In this document: in pieces, positions 45,131-54,868 of the stretch
How positions within the stretch are numbered: position 1 is the stretch's first letter
How the letters are laid out: each line of letters begins with the position of its first letter
From: Sorex araneus
Taxonomy: Eukaryota; Chordata; Mammalia; Eulipotyphla; Soricidae
Direction of reading: 5' to 3'
Assembly (NCBI RefSeq): GCF_027595985.1
Contig: NC_073305.1
Span: 106,575,535-106,639,534, forward strand
Length of the DNA: 64,000 nucleotides
Translations under genes and position numbers: made by a program
Notes under the pieces: generated by a model
The model's database searches: none
What the model was told of the DNA's origin: nothing
What the model saw: the letters and a program-made list of their open reading frames with translations, nothing else

Positions 45131-45600
45131 AAAAAATACAAATAAAATAAAAAATAAAAAACTGAACCAAAAAAATGAACCAAAATACTTTACAATTACA
45201 AAGTCTTTTTCACATTTTCCCCGAGAACTCTCAGAAAAATCTTGAATTCTAGCTTCCTATAATGAATATGCAATTGTTTAGTGTTTTGATAAACTTCAAA
45301 AGACTTTTGCTTTCCACTTACAAATTTTTTTAGTTTTACTGCAACCAGTGTGACAGGTGAAATAATAAACAAAAGCAATAAATGACCATAAGATAAGAAG
45401 CTGAACCTTAGTAATTTTGCTTTGAAGATTTTTAAAAAGTAAAAATGCTAGTTTCCACAGTGGAAACAGGAACTTGTTATTTCTGTTCTTAGTTTATCAC
45501 TAAACACTATCTTTTAACCTGCTTCATGTGAATTTGTCCCTAGATCCCTTGATGATTTATTGCTTCATCATGGTAAGGGGGTGGCAACAATGTCAGTCAT
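45131..45600. other. AT-rich DNA, nothing recognised
   Basis: No feature supported. Confidence 0.5.
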
Positions 45601-45679
45601 CGAAGAATGAACCAGCAAGTACTGCCCAGAGATGCAGGCAGATGCAGGGCTGGACTCCTTGCATTGAGTGTGTCGATCT

Positions 45680-48128
45680 GGCCAGTACTTTCTGTACGTG
45701 AGCAGCACATCACTAAGAAGAAATTGAGAAGTTCTACATAGAGCTGGAGAAGTTCTATAAAAAAGACCACACCTTCTATAAGGTCATTTTCAGTGATTTT
45801 AATGCCAACATAGGACTGAGAAGATTGCTTAAAGAACTCCACATCAGGACCCATGGCCTAGAACAGAATGAACAGGGTGAGAGACTATCTGAGTTCATTA
45901 TATAGATCAAGACCATCCTTGGTAACATACAGTTCCAGAAGGCCAAATCTAAACACTGGATATGGAAGTCTCCTGGTGGACAGTTCCACAATGAAATTGA
46001 CCACATCATATTCAATTGACGATTTTGCCTGACCCATGTTGCTGTTGTCCCAAAATTCCAGACAAGGTCAGACCACCATCTCCTTTGTGCTAAATTCTAC
46101 CTAACGGAGCGGGGAGAAAGGGCTGCAAAGTTTAAGAAGAGAACTCCCAGAAAAACCACCACTGGGAGCTCTTTGGCCCTATTTTGGCAACATGGGAAGA
46201 TGTCATTGTCAACAATATTGATGAGAAATACAATCAACTGATTCAGCACCTACATGACTCTGTGAGGAATGCCGAGAGAGAGAGAGAAAGCTACAAAAAA
46301 GACACCTGATTTCAGAAACTCTCTAGCTCATTCACCAATGTGGCTTGGCACGAGCCTCAGACAATCAGAAACTAATGTCCAAGCTTGAAAAGCTGTGCAG
46401 AGAAGCGATAAAGGAAGACCTCAAAGAGAGAAAAAAAGAGCAGCAGTGTTGGCCGATACGACAGCCACTGGGAAAAGTATTCGCAACGCCCACCTGTCCT
46501 TCTCCAACTATAAGACCAGGATGACTTCCCTCTGATGTCCTGATGGATCTGTCACATCTTCCAGAAGGGCAATGGAAATTTCTACTCAGATCTCCTTGAT
46601 AACCACATCAACCTGCCCACATATCAAATTCCGCAGGATGGATATGTCATTCCCAGCATTCCCCCTTCAGAAATCCAACATGCCATTTCATCCAGAAGGA
46701 AGCGTATAGCACCTGGTCCAGACAAGGTCAGACATGAACACCTGAAGAATCTGCTGCCATTACTCATCAATACACTGGCTCAGCTCTTCACACACTACCT
46801 GTTTGAATGCAAGGTTCTGTCCCAATGGAAAACCAGCAGGACCGTTGTGTTGTCCAAGAAGGGAAACATCCACGATATCAGCAACTATCGGCCAATCTGA
46901 CTGTTATCTGTCATCTACAAGTTGTTCACCTGAGTCATCCTGAATAGGATTGGCAGAACACTAGATGAAGGGCAACCATGTGAGCAAACCAGGTTCCAAA
47001 AAGGATTCAGCACAATCAACAATATCCACACAGTGACCAAGCACATTGAGGTTTTGCAAGAGTTCTAGATGCTGTTCTGCCTAACGTTCATTGATTTAAA
47101 GAAAGGCTTTGATTCTGTTGAGACTGAAATGGTCATCAAAGCCCTACCCAAACTCAGTTCAAACTCAGTACATCAGGATCCTCTGTGAGCTGTATTACAA
47201 ATTCACCACCAGGATCTCACCATTCTACAAGGAAGTGATCATCGATGTGAAGAGAAGGGTTCGACAGGGTGATACCATTTCACCAAAACTCTTCAGTGCC
47301 ACCCTTGAGAATGTCATGCGATGACTGGAATGGGAAGAAATGGGAGTGAAGATAGACGGTTGGCAATTACACCACCTCCGCTTCGCTGATGACATTTTTC
47401 TAATAACACCAAACATTAGCCAAGTGGCACTAATGCTGGCCGACTTTCACCAGGAATGTGGAAAGGTCAGACTGCAGTTGAATTTCATAAAGACAATGTT
47501 CATGAGTAAATGACTAGTTCCTAACATTCCATTTGCTCTCAATGGAATGAACATCTCCGAATGCAGCAGTTATGTGTACCTAGGTCAAGAACTCAACATG
47601 AGGAATGACTTGGCATCAGAGCTGCGCAGGAGGAAGAGAGCAGCATGGAACACCTTCAAGATTGTCGAAGAAGTTGTTAAGAAGGTGAAGAACCTCTGGC
47701 TCCTGGCACATCTTTTCGACTCCACCATTCTTCCTGCACTTCCAACATACGCTTCAGAGACCTGGGCCCTACGAAAACATGATGAGAACGCTATTCAGGT
47801 CTCCCAAAGAGGAATTGAAAGAATTTTGCTTGGAGTATCACATTTCACTCAAGTGAGAGAAGGAATCTAGAGTTCTGACCTTTGTCAGTGATCAAGAATC
47901 AGGGACACTGTCTCATTTGTCAAGGCATCAATAATCAGATTGGCCGGACACGGAATGCAATTTGGAGATGACCGCTGGACTAGAGCTGTTACCAACTGGA
48001 TTCCACAGGACGTCAAAATAACAGCTAACCATCCACCTACAAGATTGTCAGACTTCTTCAAGACCCCGAATGAACGGTTTGATGTCTTAAAGTTCCTGGA
48101 ACAAGCAGATACTATTGGGCTACACTAG
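45680..48128 (+). pseudogene. RTE endonuclease-reverse transcriptase pseudogene
   Basis: Normally one polyprotein: an apurinic-like endonuclease that nicks the target, then a reverse transcriptase that copies element RNA onto it. Visible landmarks: endonuclease SDFNANIG (45792-45815; the family usually has GDFNA), 'RTHGLEQNEQGERLSEF', 'GGQFHNEIDHIIFN', and SDHHL (46068-46082, the catalytic Asp-His pair). Reverse transcriptase: 'RKRIAPGPDKVRHEHLKN', 'SNYRPI', 'RQGDTISPKLFSATLE', and the intact catalytic box FADD (47382-47393). C-terminal: 'NISECSSYVYLGQELNM', 'SETWALRKHDENAI', 'DDRWTRAVTNWIPQDVK', ending 'EQADTIGLH'. Many in-frame stops and frameshifts break it. The longest clean frames are 47109-47324, 47547-47870 and 47940-48128. 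Several nonsense positions are TGA or TAG at former CGA or CAG codons, which fits CpG or methylation decay after insertion. Not functional. Confidence 0.92.
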
Positions 48129-48214
48129 CACACAACAGGGATGAATGGAGACATTACTGGTGCCTACTTGAGCAAATTGGTGAACAACGGGATGACAAGT
48201 GATACAAGTGATCA
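48129..48214 (+). other. RTE 3' UTR and terminal repeat
   Basis: About 85 bp. The segment 48142-48212 ('gaatggagacattactggtgcc', 'gtgaacaacgggatgac', 'aagtgatacaagtgat') is shared with the tails of the chimeric SINEs and composites in this window. It is probably the structure recognised by the RTE reverse transcriptase. Confidence 0.85.
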
Positions 48215-48504
48215 CTAGATCCACGTTTTCATTTTTGTTTTTGTTTTTACATTTCTTAGTTTTTCCATGACTAAGAAAAAAATTAAAATCATAATTATTC
48301 TGTGACCTAAAGTGAAAATTGGATCTTAGAAACATAATTACAAAATTAAAGTTATTTTTGAGGACTCTGCTACTTTCACATACTTTTTATTAAGAGAATA
48401 TCAGTGACATTTTTCTTAGGCACAATGCAAGTTATCATAAGTAAAGAACATAAACCATACATCTGTTATCACAAATTTACTCAAAGTCATCTTTGTTCTT
48501 TAGT
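48215..48504. other. AT-rich DNA, nothing recognised
   Basis: No feature supported. Confidence 0.5.
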
Positions 48505-48787
48505 TCTCTGTCACTGTGTCACTGTCATCCCATTGTTCATTGATTTGCTCGAGCGGGTGACAGTAACGTCTCCATTCATCCTTATCACCTCCTAGTGTAG
48601 CCCAATGGCTTACTAAGGGCTCTTTCAGGATCAGGGGAATAAGACCATCATTGTTACTGCTTTTTGAGTACAGCCACAGGTAGCTTGCCAGGCTCTGCCA
48701 TGCGCGTGGGATATTCTTGGTAGTTTGCCAGGCTCTCCAAGAGAGATGGAGGCTTTTGGGGCAGCCTCTAATCGCCTTTACAGGTGT
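48505..48787 (-). repeat. RTE-tailed SINE with extended RTE tail
   Basis: The minus strand reads: 5' part 'gaggctgccccaaaagcctcc', SINE middle module, linker, then a longer RTE match that includes 'ccattgggctacactag' (plus 48591-48608). That string corresponds to the last ORF codons and stop of the RTE (48113-48129). The tail is then as in other copies, ending in GTGACACAGTGAC. Confidence 0.87.
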
Positions 48788-48791
48788 TCCC

Positions 48792-48821
48792 AGTCTACCA
48801 AATGCAAGCTTTTGGTAGACT
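48792..48821. repeat. 11-bp inverted repeat
   Basis: agtctaccaaa (48792-48802) and tttggtagact (48811-48821) are exact reverse complements around an 8-base loop. It lies between the SINE and the VAV3 exon copy. Confidence 0.9.
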
Positions 48822-48881
48822 AGTATGTTTAACGATCTGCACACTGACAAACATGCACCTGCCTGTATCTCTGGGCAGCAC

Positions 48882-49085
48882 CTGGGACATCTGCGGCCTC
48901 AGATTGATCTCCTCAAGGTTGATGGAGTGTGCCCAGAGGTTGTTGAGCAGCTGGCAGAGCAGTACCCTATCACGGAGGGTCTGTGCCAGGTCAAACACCT
49001 GCACTGAGTTCCATGTCACCCAGTGGTTGGCTGACAGGAACCCACAGTAGATGAGCCACTGCACGCACTGCTGTCATGGCTCTAT
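48882..49085 (-). pseudogene. VAV3: VAV3 exon 1 copy (unprocessed fragment)
   Basis: 204 bases, 68 codons on the minus strand, matching the length of VAV3 coding exon 1. That exon encodes the N-terminal half of the calponin-homology domain of this Rho/Rac guanine nucleotide exchange factor. Recognised: '[17 protein letters not shown]', '[10 protein letters not shown]', '[16 protein letters not shown]'. The start codon is ATA instead of ATG (49083-49085). Codon 4, Trp in VAV3, is TGA. Other changes include Gly to Arg after 'TLRD'. Directly after 'PQMSQ' the sequence reads gtgctg, so it leaves the coding match exactly where the exon ends. The copy is therefore not from spliced mRNA. No exon 2 follows. 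It is a duplicated or captured exon that cannot be translated as VAV3. A relation to VAV1 or VAV2 is less likely given [10 protein letters not shown]. Confidence 0.85.
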
Positions 49086-49390
49086 GTCTGATGGTGCTGC
49101 AACTTGGCCTGGCCGAGTTTGTTTTTCACAGGCAAAAGTAATGTTATAGATTTCCCCCTCTTTAATTGCACAGAGAAGAAATTAAGGAATAACAAGAGGC
49201 TCTAAGAAATTTAGACAAACCATATTCTCTTGGTTTTGTACTCCCATAGATATCCAGAACTTATAAAAGAAAAAAAAAAGATTTCTGATGTAAATAGCTC
49301 AGTGATAACAGATACATAAAATTTATTTAATAAAATTGTTTAAGCTACCAAATTATATCTAGATAATGAATACAATAATTTCAGCAGACC
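49086..49390. other. VAV3 5' flank-like then AT-rich DNA
   Basis: 49086-49125 is moderately GC-rich and may extend the VAV3 copy into its 5' UTR. The rest is unassigned. Confidence 0.4.
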
Positions 49391-50536
49391 TGTTGGATAT
49401 CATTGGTTTGTCCTTTCCCCCTTGCCACTAGGAGCTTAGGTTTATCAGTCACACCCTTCAAAGTGCTCCCGAGTCACTCCCATTCTTTTGTTTATCTGTA
49501 ACCAATTCTACCAGTTTATCTGCTCTTCCCTTAATCAAACTCTGTTAATTGGTAAGGTCAGAACTTCCTAGGACACTGAATATTATAACATTGCCTTTCT
49601 CTCCTCTTTATGCCTTTTGAATAATTTACTTTAAAGCTATGTCTTTTTTGTATGGACACAAGAAGACAATATTATGTTTTTATAACTTAAGACTTAATTG
49701 GCCTCGATATTCCCTCCTGGGCATCTGCTTTCTCCACTTAAGCCTCAGTTGCCCTCAGTTCCTAGCACCCCAAAGGAGGGTCCCCGACGTGGGACGGGAA
49801 GGATCCAGGGCAAGCGGTGAGTTATGTGCTACCCTGGCATCGAGATGGGCCTGGCCAAAGTGCCTAATTCTTAACTATAAGTTAAGAGCTTGATCATAGA
49901 CAAATACTGTCATGATCCAATAGTAATTATGAGACTGGGACCCTGCCAGGGCTAGGAAAGACTGATTTGGCCTGAGCACTGTAGTCTGAGATTGAGATGG
50001 CCCCAGGAGAGCAATTCTATAAGCTTTAATGCATCTCTTATTGTGTCCATACAAAATGATTAATATTATGAATTCTTATACGTTTGCTGGCTGAGGAGAA
50101 GAGAAACACATTCATGGGACTCTGCCCTTGGGTGGGTCTTCCTGCTGAAAGAGAGATTCTGTCCTAGTGAAGGCATTCCCCTAAGAGATAGAACTATACC
50201 CCCTACGGATTGTAACCACACCTTTAGATAAGCCCCAGGCTGCTGGGGGAAGGGGAGATTTAAGGTAGCGGTATGAGGGGGCATGGGGAGAGTTCCAGAG
50301 GAGAGTGTATAGAGGGAAGATTGGAATAAACTGCAAGTGAGACCAACCATCTTGGCTCCGTTCCTTCCTTCGCCTGCCACATCTTCACCATCAACCTCCC
50401 CGGGGTGGGGGAAGTGGCTGGAGGCTACCGAACTCGGGTGGCGGGAGAGACAGCTGCTGCCCTAGGCCCTGTGCCTGGCTCGGTGCGGTGAGGCATCCCT
50501 TTCCTCGCCCGCGCCTTTTATTTTTATTTTTACACA
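49391..50536 (+). mobile_element. solo LTR, class II-like endogenous retrovirus
   Basis: Plus-oriented member of the LTR family. The 6-bp duplication is cagacc (49385-49390 and 50537-50542). It begins TGTTGGA and ends TTTTTACACA. The polyadenylation signal AATAAA is at 50325-50330, followed by 'gtgagaccaaccatcttggctcc', a U5-like start. No internal retroviral genes on either side. Confidence 0.9.
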
Positions 50537-50542
50537 CAGACC

Positions 50543-50894
50543 TAGTTCCCATTATGAAAATGAAAGATTTCTAAAGTTAAAGAAAGCATTATGACTATAA
50601 ATCATCAACAGGGATGCATAAAACACTCAATGCTAGATATTCATCTAGCCTACATTAGCTATGATTTCAGGTTAGAAGAGGCCACCGCTGCAGTTTCTCC
50701 ATGCCCAGCCTATGCCATTCTGTCCAAATATTGCAAAACAGCCGGTGATGTCCATCAGGAATCACGCATAGAGTTTCAGCAGGGATCACGTGTAGAGTTC
50801 CATGCCCGACATGCTGAGCCATGCATTGTCTAAGGAGAGGTGGTGAGCCGACTTCGGGAGAGCGGGAAGGGTTCAGACAGCATTGGCGTTATCT
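50543..50894. other. unidentified, moderately GC-rich
   Basis: 'agaagaggccaccgctgcagtttctcc' to 'ggtggtgagccgacttcgggagagcgg'. I could not place it. It may be the outer part of the composite that follows. Confidence 0.4.
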
Positions 50895-51645
50895 TGCCTC
50901 CAATCAAATATGGTGTGGTAATTATGGAAAATGAGTAGGGAGTATCTTATGTTACGTGGCCGCTTTTGTGGCCGCATGGTTAAAAAATACGTTAACTCAT
51001 ACGTGAAGCTCAGCCCGAGTGTGTGGAAAGTGTCCTAGAGAATGGCAGTGGTTGGGTTGTGGAGGTCAGCTGCTGCGGCTGGGTCCCTTGGGGAATGGAG
51101 GGCTCTCACCCACCCATCCCCCTCTAGGGCACCCCGAGTGAAAACAGCCTGGCATGGAGTCCTGTGGCATAGTTATGGGGGCTCCATTTTATATCCTCCC
51201 TTCCAGAAGAAGCAGCCATGACTTCTGGATGGTGGCCAATGAGGAGATGATCTGGTGTGGCAGGAGGTGGCTTATTGACATCACCCCTGGGCTGCCGGAG
51301 ACTGGGGGAAGCAGGCAGAGGATCTCTGCTCCTGGATACCATTGAGCCCAGAGTCCAAGGTCACAAAGTTGCACACTACCTGGTTTCCATGGGACTTCAC
51401 TCATGCATGATGCTCAGCCTGAATATGTGGAAAGTAGTCTATAGCATGGTGGCGGTTGGGTTGTGGATGTTGGCTGCCGGGGCTGGGTCCCTTGGGGCAG
51501 GGAGGACTCTCACCCACCCGTCCACCTCTGGGGTACCCCAAGTAAAAGCAGCCTGGCACGGAGTCCGGTGGCATGGTTATGGGTGCCTCATTTTATGCTC
51601 CCTTCCGGGAGAAGCAGCCATGAGTTCTTTAATTAAAAAATGAAA
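50895..51645 (-). repeat. GC-rich composite repeat, two tandem units, inverted
   Basis: Minus-strand counterpart of 24158-24795. 'aatcaaatatggtgtggtaattatgg' (50900) is the complement of the 24730 end. Unit boundaries show as 'ggcaccccgagtgaaaacagcctggcatggagtcc' (51128) and 'ggtaccccaagtaaaagcagcctggcacggagtcc' (51532), about 404 bp apart. Each is followed by 'tggcat(a/g)(g)ttatgggg' and 'cattttata', the complement of a TATAAAATG string. Confidence 0.75.
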
Positions 51646-51649
51646 AAAG

Positions 51650-52015
51650 AGATGCCTTCAGACCCCTCCCCAGGCTGAGTCTCATCCGGGCCACCCCGGA
51701 AGGAGGGCACGCGAGTCCAGCACCTACCCAAACAGCCCTGGCAGCCAAAATCCTTCAGAACTCTATCACCACCATACTCATGGCTGATCTCCATAGGCTC
51801 GGGACATGCCTCATCCATGAGTGAATCTGTTGAAAAACTCAGGTAGGTATGCAGGTTTTGTGAGCAAAATCTCCAGTCTCCCACAGAATTGGAAATGGTC
51901 AGTCTACACCTGCCCATCTCCCTGTTCTCCTGAGAGCCTGGCAGTCATGCCCACAAACTGTCTCTGGTGGTGTATAAGCTCATTAAAGTCCATGAATCGG
52001 AGACACAAATAAATC
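51650..52015 (+). repeat. composite GC-rich unit, old copy
   Basis: 'ccgggccaccccggaagg', 'agccctggcagccaaaatccttcagaactc', 'catactcatggctgatctcc' and 'catgcctcatccatgagtgaa' follow the unit order of 30632 and 36434 in diverged form. No RTE tail remains. Confidence 0.6.
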
Positions 52016-52235
52016 AAGAGATCAAAAACAAACAAACATCATTCTGAATAGACAGTTATAGAGATCCTTTCAAAAATTTATTTCCCATCCTCCTCCAACC
52101 ACCTAACATAAAGAACATATACCAATTGACAGCATTGATTCCTTGTAACTTGGGATTTAGTAACTAAAATAAACTAGTCGTTCACATCTATAATTATAGA
52201 ATTCCTCATTTAGTAAATTCCAAAATAAATAAATC
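52016..52235. other. nothing recognised
   Basis: AT-rich. No feature supported. Confidence 0.5.
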
Positions 52236-52239
52236 TTTT

Positions 52240-52392
52240 TAGCCAGAGAGATATTTCAGTGGGTAAGGCATTTAACTTGCAAGCAGCCAATCCAGGTTCA
52301 ACTGCCAGCATTCCACATGATTACCCCAAGAGTGGTCCTTGAGTGCAGAGCCATAAGTGAGCCTGGAGCCCAGCCAGGTTCTTTTGACTCAA
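52240..52392 (+). repeat. tRNA-derived SINE leading into the GAA tract
   Basis: 'agccagagagatatttcagtgggtaaggcatttaacttgcaagcagccaatccaggttc' and 'gagtgcagagccataagtgagcctgg'. The tail position is occupied by the GAA repeat. Confidence 0.8.
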
Positions 52393-52713
52393 AGAATAAG
52401 AAGAAGGAGAAGGAGAAGAAGAAGAAGAAGAAGAAGAAGAAGAAGAAGAAGAAGAAGAAGAAGAAGAAGAAGAAGAAGAAGAAGAAGAAGAAGAAGAAGA
52501 AGAAGAAGAAGAAGAAGAAGAAGAAGAAGAAGAAGAAGAAGAAGAAGAAGAAGAAGAAGAAGAAGAAGAAGAAGAAGAAGAAGAAGAAGAAGAAGAAGAA
52601 GAAGAAGAAGAAGAAGAAGAAGGAGAAGGAGAAGGAGAAGGAGAAGGAGAAGGAGAAGGAGAAGGAGAAGAAGGGGAAGGGGAAGGAGAAGAAGAAGGAG
52701 AAGGAGGAGGAGG

Positions 52714-52746
<33 letters not shown>

Positions 52747-52835
52747 AGAAGAAGAAGAAGAAGAAGAAGAAGAAGAAAGAAGAAGAAGAAGAAGAAGAAG
52801 AAGAAGAAGAAGAAGAAGAAGAAGAAGGAAGAAGT
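52393..52835 (+). repeat. (GAA)n trinucleotide tract, about 440 bp
   Basis: About 69 uninterrupted GAA units (about 52414-52621), then GGAGAA hexamers (about 52621-52670), then mixed GAA/GGA and a second pure run. One strand is entirely purine. Long coding-like frames here are artefacts of the repeat. Confidence 0.97.
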
Positions 52836-53273
52836 CTTTATGCAGCATAACAAAAACCTATAGTAAAAAAAACTCCACAGATTCAATCAAATAAATTTTT
52901 TTTCTTTTTTCATATATCCCATACTCTGGATGCATACTTTCTTATATTCTACATAAAGTCTTCTCCTACAATTTTTTAAACTGTGAATTATTGCCTACAA
53001 AAGTGCTAACTCCCAAAATTCAGATTACAGGCCTGTTGTGGTAATCAAATTGATCTAACTCCACCCAAAGTGTTACTCTATTTTGCTATGTCTTCTACCT
53101 TATGCTTCTTAGATTTGAGAGAGTAATAACAAAGTTGGAAAAACAATTTCTGGAAAACATTTCAATGTCATTAATGTCTTTTATTCCCACAAGTTTAGGA
53201 ATAGGAAGCCTAGGGTCAGGAAGAGTACCTGGTCGTGCTGTTTTTCAGTCATTGTTCAAGAAATGTTTCCTTT
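52836..53273. other. AT-rich DNA, nothing recognised
   Basis: No feature supported. Confidence 0.5.
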
Positions 53274-53519
53274 GGGGCTGGAGCAATAGCACAGACGCAG
53301 GGTGTTTGCCTTGCACACGGCCGACCTGGGTTCAATTCCTCCGCCCCTCTTGGAGAGCCAGGCAAGCTACTGAGAGTATCTCGCCCACACAGCAGAGCCT
53401 GGCAAGCTACCCGTGGCATATTCGATATGCCAAAAACAGTAACAAGTCTCACAATGGTGACATTACTGGTGCCCACTCAAGCAAGTCAATGAGCAATGGG
53501 ATGATAATGAGAATGACAA
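53274..53519 (+). repeat. RTE-tailed tRNA SINE, well preserved
   Basis: Head GGGGCTGGAGCAATAGCACA, 'gggttcaattcc' B box, 'ggagagccaggcaagctactgagagtatctcgcccacac', 'gcagagcctggcaagctacccgtggcatattcgatatgcc', and a tail ending 'gggatgataatgagaatgac'. The hairpin GGCATATTCGATATGCC (53414-53430) is intact. Confidence 0.92.
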
Positions 53520-53939
53520 TTTAAAAGCAACATTTGACTGAAGGAGGAGAAACATAGAAAAGTACACAAGCTGTATATTTGCAGATTGATCTTATCGGAC
53601 ATATTAGCAAGAATACCCAATTCTGTTGCTTACAGACAACCCTACTTTCTAACACTCTATTAACTTACGATGCAACTAAAAGGAGCAATGGTTTGGAAAC
53701 TGGATACTTGCTCAGTAAACACCATAAAAAATTAATTGTACTATTTCATCATCAATCTAAGAGATATTTATTCACTGATATTTGGAATTAATTCCCTAGC
53801 AGAATGAATAATATATATTTTCCAACATTTATTCATTCAGTAAGGGTTTAAAAACACCTCGTAGCAATGCATGTTCTGTGTTGGCAAATTGAAAAAAATT
53901 AATCTGGTTAAAGTACTAATTAATTGGGATTTTGTGTGT
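53520..53939. other. AT-rich DNA, nothing recognised
   Basis: No feature supported. Confidence 0.5.
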
Positions 53940-54045
53940 ATGACTTCGACTTCTGCCTTTAACTCTTACTGCCTATAACCTTGAATAAGTTCTTAAAACT
54001 TTCTGAGCTTCGGATTTTTTCACCTATAAATTTAAACTATGCACT
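53940..54045 (+). repeat. MIR (ancient mammalian SINE)
   Basis: 'ctgcctataaccttgaataagttcttaaaactttctgagcttcgg' and '..tcacctataaat' follow the MIR core. Confidence 0.75.
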
Positions 54046-54667
54046 AGAATGTAGTATCCCTTTTTCAGTGGCAATTACTGGGAGCAGAAGAAAGAGAACA
54101 TCAATACAGAAGTACAGAAAAAAGCTTTTTAAAATTCTAGATTCAATTTCATCCAACTCAGAATTTTTTTCATCGTGAACAAATGCTACAGACTCATGGC
54201 ATCCACTACCTCTACAAAAGGAAGTCTTCGTGCTGAGAGGAGAGAGAGGTAAGGGCCAAGATAATATTTTTTAGGCCAAGATAATGTGGTAAAAGTAAAA
54301 TGAGGGAAAGGAAACAGTGGTTTGTTAGTTTATCTATTTTGCATAAATTTACATGCAGCCAATTCCAAGGTCCTTAACTTCAAATGTTAAAATGCTCTCA
54401 ATCATCCTTTCCAGTTCTAAAATTCAAGTCACAACCAGACATGAATAAACCTAATCATCTACCAACTGAGAAGACAAATTCCTGAGATTAAAGTAAAGCT
54501 CCAGACTTCGTTCCCGTGTGCCTTCTCCTGGCTGACCTTTTCATGTAAGGATCCTCAACAGCGGCAGCTTTATCTATAATCATCTAGCCTAGCCAGGGTT
54601 GGAAGGTGATAGGGACCACAATCCCCATATATCTATCACTGATCACCTGCAGTTAGAAATCACTGTA
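54046..54667. other. nothing recognised
   Basis: No gene, RNA or firm repeat was recognised. Confidence 0.45.
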
Positions 54668-54868
54668 GAGAGGCTGGAGTGACAGTACAGCACGTAAGTA
54701 ATCTGCCTTGCACATGGTCAACCAGAGTTTGATTCCCGACATCTCACATGGACCCCTTAGCAACACAAGTAGCAATTCCTGAGTGCAGAGACTGGAGAAA
54801 ACCCTGAGTACTACTGAGTGTGATCCAACACCCCCTTCCACGCCCCCAAACAACAACAACAACAAAAG
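54668..54868 (+). repeat. tRNA-derived SINE with (CAA)n tail
   Basis: 'ggctggagtgacagtacagcacg', 'cttgcacatggtcaacc', 'gagtgcagagactgg' and 'gtgtgatccaacacccc', then CAACAACAAC. Confidence 0.88.

Larger units (their letters stand above)
45610..48214 (+). mobile_element. RTE-clade non-LTR retrotransposon, 5' truncated
   Basis: Degenerate RTE element of about 2.6 kb: partial endonuclease, full reverse transcriptase, C-terminal region, stop at 48126-48128, then a short 3' UTR ending 'gggatgacaagtgatacaagtgatcac'. A short 3' UTR with an 8-9 bp tandem repeat instead of poly(A) is typical of the RTE clade. From memory the closest relatives are nematode RTE-1 elements and the Sorex element RTE1_Sar. 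The 5' limit is uncertain. GC content is above the flanks. Confidence 0.9.

Noticed and set aside
52317-52863. Long open frames encoding poly-Lys, poly-Arg, poly-Glu, poly-Ser or poly-Leu
   Set aside because: They are translations of the GAA repeat in different frames and have no gene features.
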